NCBI GenBank assembly: GCA_903832735.1
Contig: CAILCO010000046.1
Coordinates: 23,005 to 87,004 of the forward strand
Length of the DNA: 64,000 nucleotides
Direction of reading: 5' to 3'
Source of the DNA: an uncultured Sterolibacterium sp.
Lineage (GTDB): Bacteria; Pseudomonadota; Gammaproteobacteria; Burkholderiales; Rhodocyclaceae
Part shown: piece after piece, positions 61,537-64,000 of the stretch
Position numbering within the stretch: the stretch's first letter is position 1
Layout of the letters: every line of letters begins with the position of its first letter
Translations under genes and position numbers: made by a program
Notes under the pieces: generated by a model
What the model was told of the DNA's origin: nothing
What the model saw: only the letters and a program-made list of their open reading frames with translations
Databases searched by the model: none

Positions 61537-62228
61537 TTGTCCGTCGCCGGTCGGGGCACCAACGGCGCGGAAGATCTGATCCTGGCGGCAACCCAGTCTT
61601 CCGGCAATATCCGCGCGAGCGGTTGGAACTGGCCGTTCGCCAGCGGTCGGAAAATGTAGGCGGCTCCCTCAGGTTTGGCGAATATATCGGCGGCTTCAAG
61701 CAGGTTGGCCGAATGGGAAACGACCACGTTGTTGGTTCCCTTTTCCGGTGGTGTCCCGAGCATGCGGCGCAGGCTTTCCGTCCGGCGCCTTGTTTCGGCC
61801 GAAGTCGAACCGATCACGAACCCGAGATCCGGATTCTCCACGAAGCGGCCGAAGGACAGGCGCGCGGTGTCCTTGGCGCGACAGTAGGGGCTGGTTGTCA
61901 CCGTTCCGATGGGAATGCCCAGGGCCTTGATCGATTCGCCAATCTGCAACGCATCGGCCTTGCCCTTGGCCGAGAGATGGCGTTGTCTATCGCAGCTTGT
62001 CAGATCCTCCGGAGCGTCATTTGCACCCGCCTGGTCTGTCGCGGCATGCCTGAGGTAAATGACCAGGCCACCTTGGCGCAACTCATGGCGAACTTCTGCC
62101 AGCGTTGCCAGCGGTTTTTCCTGTGCATTCGCGCGGCCCGCGGGCACGGCGGTTGCGGCGGCAATGAGCAACGCCGCCAGCACGAATCCCCGCATCATGA
62201 TTGCTGCCGAGTGCTCAAGCTTGATCAC
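61533..62228 (-). CDS. Exported histidine phosphatase family protein
   Basis: 231 residues. A signal peptide (MRGFVLAALLIAAATAVPAGRANA, after a short leader) suggests export. The catalytic motif is LRHAATD, an RHA variant of RHG, with arginine in SPYCRAKDTA and a second histidine in VVVSHSANLL. Substrate unknown. Start ATG 62228, or 62198/62195 (MMRGF). It is translationally coupled to the GGDEF-EAL gene downstream, which suggests joint function, perhaps sensing of a periplasmic phospho-ligand. Confidence 0.82.
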   Translation of the reverse strand: MIKLEHSAAIMMRGFVLAALLIAAATAVPAGRANAQEKPLATLAEVRHELRQGGLVIYLRHAATDQAGANDAPEDLTSCDRQRHLSAKGKADALQIGESIKALGIPIGTVTTSPYCRAKDTARLSFGRFVENPDLGFVIGSTSAETRRRTESLRRMLGTPPEKGTNNVVVSHSANLLEAADIFAKPEGAAYIFRPLANGQFQPLARILPEDWVAARIRSSAPLVPRPATDK

Positions 62229-62624
62229 GTGGCTTCTCCCTGCACACGAAGCATTCCGTTCTTAGAACGCGTTAGCGTCGAAATGAGCCGCGGTCGCAAT
62301 TGTCATACCGTTTAAAAGTGCTCGACACAATTCTAGTCGACGCGTGCCGCCTAGGTCCAGACGAAATGCGCTTCGGTTATTTGCGTGGGCGACTCCTGCG
62401 TATATTTGTCACAACGACCCAAGCCAATCGGGAGAGAGCAGAGACAAACCGGCCGGGTTTGAATACGGGATTGCCGGTAGTGCGTCGCCGACGCCACGGC
62501 GCTAGACTTGCGCATGACATCATTGTTGGCTCGGCGTCATTCGACGCCAGCGTAGCTAAGCTGAGGTGGCGATGAAAAAGCTGAAGCGCGAACACGAAGC
62601 GTTCAAGCCGCACTGGTCGCTGGG
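62229..62624. other. Low-information region, possible remnants
   Basis: About 400 bases. The track ORFs 62300-62575 and 62377-62613 lack family features and ribosome sites and are probably chance. No repeat or RNA gene seen. Confidence 0.35.
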
Positions 62625-62780
62625 GTGAAGTACGCCGAAGCCAGGGGCGTAGTCGAGTTTGAAGCGACAGACTCGGCCAGCTCGGCCAACGGTGCGGCCT
62701 TCGCTGTCGAGATCATTGACCATCTGCGCCGTTACATCGAATTATCTTCCAACCCGCAAAGCACCAGGGAGACATCATGA
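62625..62780 (+). CDS. Possible 51-residue ORF coupled to the YCII gene
   Basis: Not in the ORF track. GTG 62625 gives VKYAEARGVVEFEATDSAS and continues to IIDHLRRYIELSS, ending in a TGA that overlaps the YCII ATG (ATGA). The composition is protein-like, but I recognise no family and the ribosome site is weak (CTGGGG). It may be the tail of a broken gene. Confidence 0.25.
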   Translation: MKYAEARGVVEFEATDSASSANGAAFAVEIIDHLRRYIELSSNPQSTRETS

Positions 62781-63145
62781 CTACGAACGATACCTATCTC
62801 GCAGTGTTCTTAGGCAGCAAGACCAGCGTGCGCCGAGCCGCCTGGGATGCCCTTCCCGAAGGCGAGCGCCATGCGAAGGAAAATGAGGGCATGTTGGCCT
62901 GGAAAGAGTGGGTCGAGAAACATCACGCCACTATCGTCAGCATGGGCGGGCCCTTGGGCAAAACCAAGAAGGTCTCACAAGGCGGCATCGCCGATACGAG
63001 CAATGAAATGGGTGCCTTTACGGTGGTCCGCGCGGACTCGCATGAGGCCGCTGCCAAACTGTTCGAGAACCATCCACACTTTGCAATATTCCCAGGCGAT
63101 TCCATCGAGATCATGGCCGTACTTCCCATACCAGGGGCATCGTAG
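62777..63145 (+). CDS. YCII-related domain protein
   Basis: 122 residues. GGGAG precedes ATG 62777. The fold matches the YciI/DGPF family: a short alpha-beta domain with GGPLGKTKKVSQGGIAD and VVRADSHEAAAKLFENHPHFAIFPGDSIEIMAVLPIPG. Such proteins have been proposed as small enzymes or ligand-binding proteins; no activity can be read here. No neighbour explains its role. Confidence 0.8.
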   Translation: MTTNDTYLAVFLGSKTSVRRAAWDALPEGERHAKENEGMLAWKEWVEKHHATIVSMGGPLGKTKKVSQGGIADTSNEMGAFTVVRADSHEAAAKLFENHPHFAIFPGDSIEIMAVLPIPGAS

Positions 63146-63307
63146 GCAAAGTGCACCGGTGGTAATCATCTACTTAGCCGCCATCCAGATGTTCCCGGTC
63201 TATGATCTTCCTTAAAAAGTCTTCGCCAACCATAATGCTGGATTAAATCTGTCAACTATTGTGGTATACAGCATCTAGGGGCTGTTTAACACCGATCAGG
63301 AGGCTAT

Positions 63308-63751
63308 ATGGCAACCGACGGCGAAATTTCAACTTCAAGCTTTAATAACGACAGTGCCGCGGGTAGTCATGTCCCGCCGGAACTCCCCAGCCATGAAGAA
63401 CTATCGCAGCTTGCTCGTGATGATCCCCAAGCCTATGAGACATTGCGCAGAGAGTTGGTGGAAAGCTTCATCGCTAACGCTCCGGATAAATACCAGAAAC
63501 GCCTTCGAGGCATTCAATTTCGCGTGGACCACCAGCGGCAGTTGTCGCACACGGCATTGGGTTCTACAGTGCTAGTCTATAGATTAATGTGGGGCAGCTT
63601 CCTTTGCCTCAGTAGCACGTGGCAAGAATTAGCCGGGGTTGGCGATCGTTGTGGTTTTTTTGAGTCTAGACCAATCGAGGAAAGTTTGCCTAAGACAAGC
63701 GCTCAGATCCTTGAATTCCAGCCACGACATTCGTTGGCGGACCGCGCTTAA
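63308..63751 (+). CDS. DUF3135-like protein, C-terminus possibly altered
   Basis: 147 residues. ELPSHEELSQLARDDPQAYETLRRELVESFIANAPDKYQKRLRGIQFRVDHQRQ resembles the DUF3135 core, cytoplasmic proteins of unknown function. The last ~50 residues (SFLCLSSTWQELAGVGDRCGFF) do not fit a continued helix and another frame is open from 63639, so a frameshift may lie near 63590-63640. AGGAGG precedes ATG 63308. A transposase-like end follows within 150 bases. Confidence 0.6.
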   Translation: MATDGEISTSSFNNDSAAGSHVPPELPSHEELSQLARDDPQAYETLRRELVESFIANAPDKYQKRLRGIQFRVDHQRQLSHTALGSTVLVYRLMWGSFLCLSSTWQELAGVGDRCGFFESRPIEESLPKTSAQILEFQPRHSLADRA

Positions 63752-63892
63752 ATTCTGCTTCTCTGAAGCAGTCACTCGCTACTTAGAACACCCGGCCATG
63801 CAAAGTCGACACCGACATTTCGGCCAGCGAAGCCTTTGCTGATATCAATTCCTTTTAGTTGAAGGCTCATTTAGCGAATGATGTTGTTGAAC

Positions 63893-64000
63893 TCATACCC
63901 TGACGGCGAGAGCGAGCAACTGCACGGGATCCGGGCTGAATCGCGGCGACCGGTCGAGCGCCCTGAACCAACCGAGATAATTTGCGAGGTATTTCGTGGC
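63893..64000 (-). CDS. Transposase-like C-terminus, partial (runs off the window)
   Basis: Minus-strand frame open from the window edge to TGA at 63893, giving ATKYLANYLGWFRALDR then SPRFSPDPVQLLALAVRV. KYLANYLGWFRALD resembles the end of certain IS transposases, but the family is not certain from 35 residues. It would place an IS end between about 63750 and 63890. The small minus ORF at 63772-63870 is probably non-coding. Confidence 0.45.
   Translation of the reverse strand, partial: ATKYLANYLGWFRALDRSPRFSPDPVQLLALAVRV

Noticed and set aside
62300-62613. ORFs of 91 and 78 residues in the phosphatase-YCII gap
   Set aside because: No ribosome site, no recognisable family and overlapping on opposite strands.
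63772-63870. 32-residue minus ORF with GIDISKGF, reminiscent of IS110 transposase starts
   Set aside because: Ends after 32 residues without the rest of the conserved domain; a chance resemblance or a fragment of the IS end.

Overview
The window looks like the replication-origin region of a betaproteobacterial chromosome. The gene order dnaA-dnaN-gyrB leftward and rpmH-rnpA-yidD-yidC-mnmE rightward is the usual origin arrangement. High GC, a complete F-type ATP synthase operon beside mnmG-rsmG-parA-parB, a ubiE/Tim44-like/ubiJ block and a DUF3683-type FAD/Fe-S oxidoreductase all point to Betaproteobacteria, probably a Rhodocyclales/Sterolibacteriaceae-like bacterium. That placement is inference from gene content; no search was run.

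Layout. 1-1.5 kb: the 3' end of a magnesium P-type ATPase and a class II aldolase-like protein, then a frameshifted small lipoprotein gene. 1.8-7.0 kb (minus): gyrB, dnaN, dnaA, with DnaA boxes on both sides of dnaA. 7.2-11.7 kb (plus): rpmH, rnpA, yidD, yidC, mnmE and a TSUP permease; rnpA and mnmE have no canonical start codon where the family would begin. 11.9-16.7 kb: a branched-chain amino-acid-type ABC importer in which the LivM permease and LivG ATPase are one polypeptide. 16.7-21 kb: two parS-like sites, then mnmG, rsmG, parA, parB. 22.5-29.5 kb: atpIBEFHAGDC with a consensus promoter in front and a 32-bp palindromic terminator behind.

29.5-35.9 kb (minus): a tetR-led RND efflux operon. 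36-38.8 kb (minus): ubiJ, a Tim44-like protein, ubiE and a DUF971 protein. 38.9-41 kb: phoB-phoR with a PHO box. 41-46.9 kb (minus): an uncharacterised protein, a HIT protein and a 1281-residue FAD/Fe-S oxidoreductase. Then a MATE transporter and ilvA on plus. 50.0-56.7 kb (minus): a very tightly packed set, archease-rtcB-marC-C39-like peptidase-RimK-like ATP-grasp ligase-GCS2-like ligase-N-formylglutamate amidohydrolase-like protein. It joins an RNA-repair pair to a predicted amidoligase pathway and is the best candidate for an unexplored system here.

57-64 kb is more eroded. It holds remnants of an hsp20, a DUF2934-like gene and a pcm gene, then an intact zinc alcohol dehydrogenase, a PAS-GGDEF-EAL protein coupled to an exported histidine phosphatase, a YCII protein, a DUF3135-like protein and what looks like the 3' end of a transposase running off the window. 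I saw no rRNA, tRNA, CRISPR array or riboswitch.
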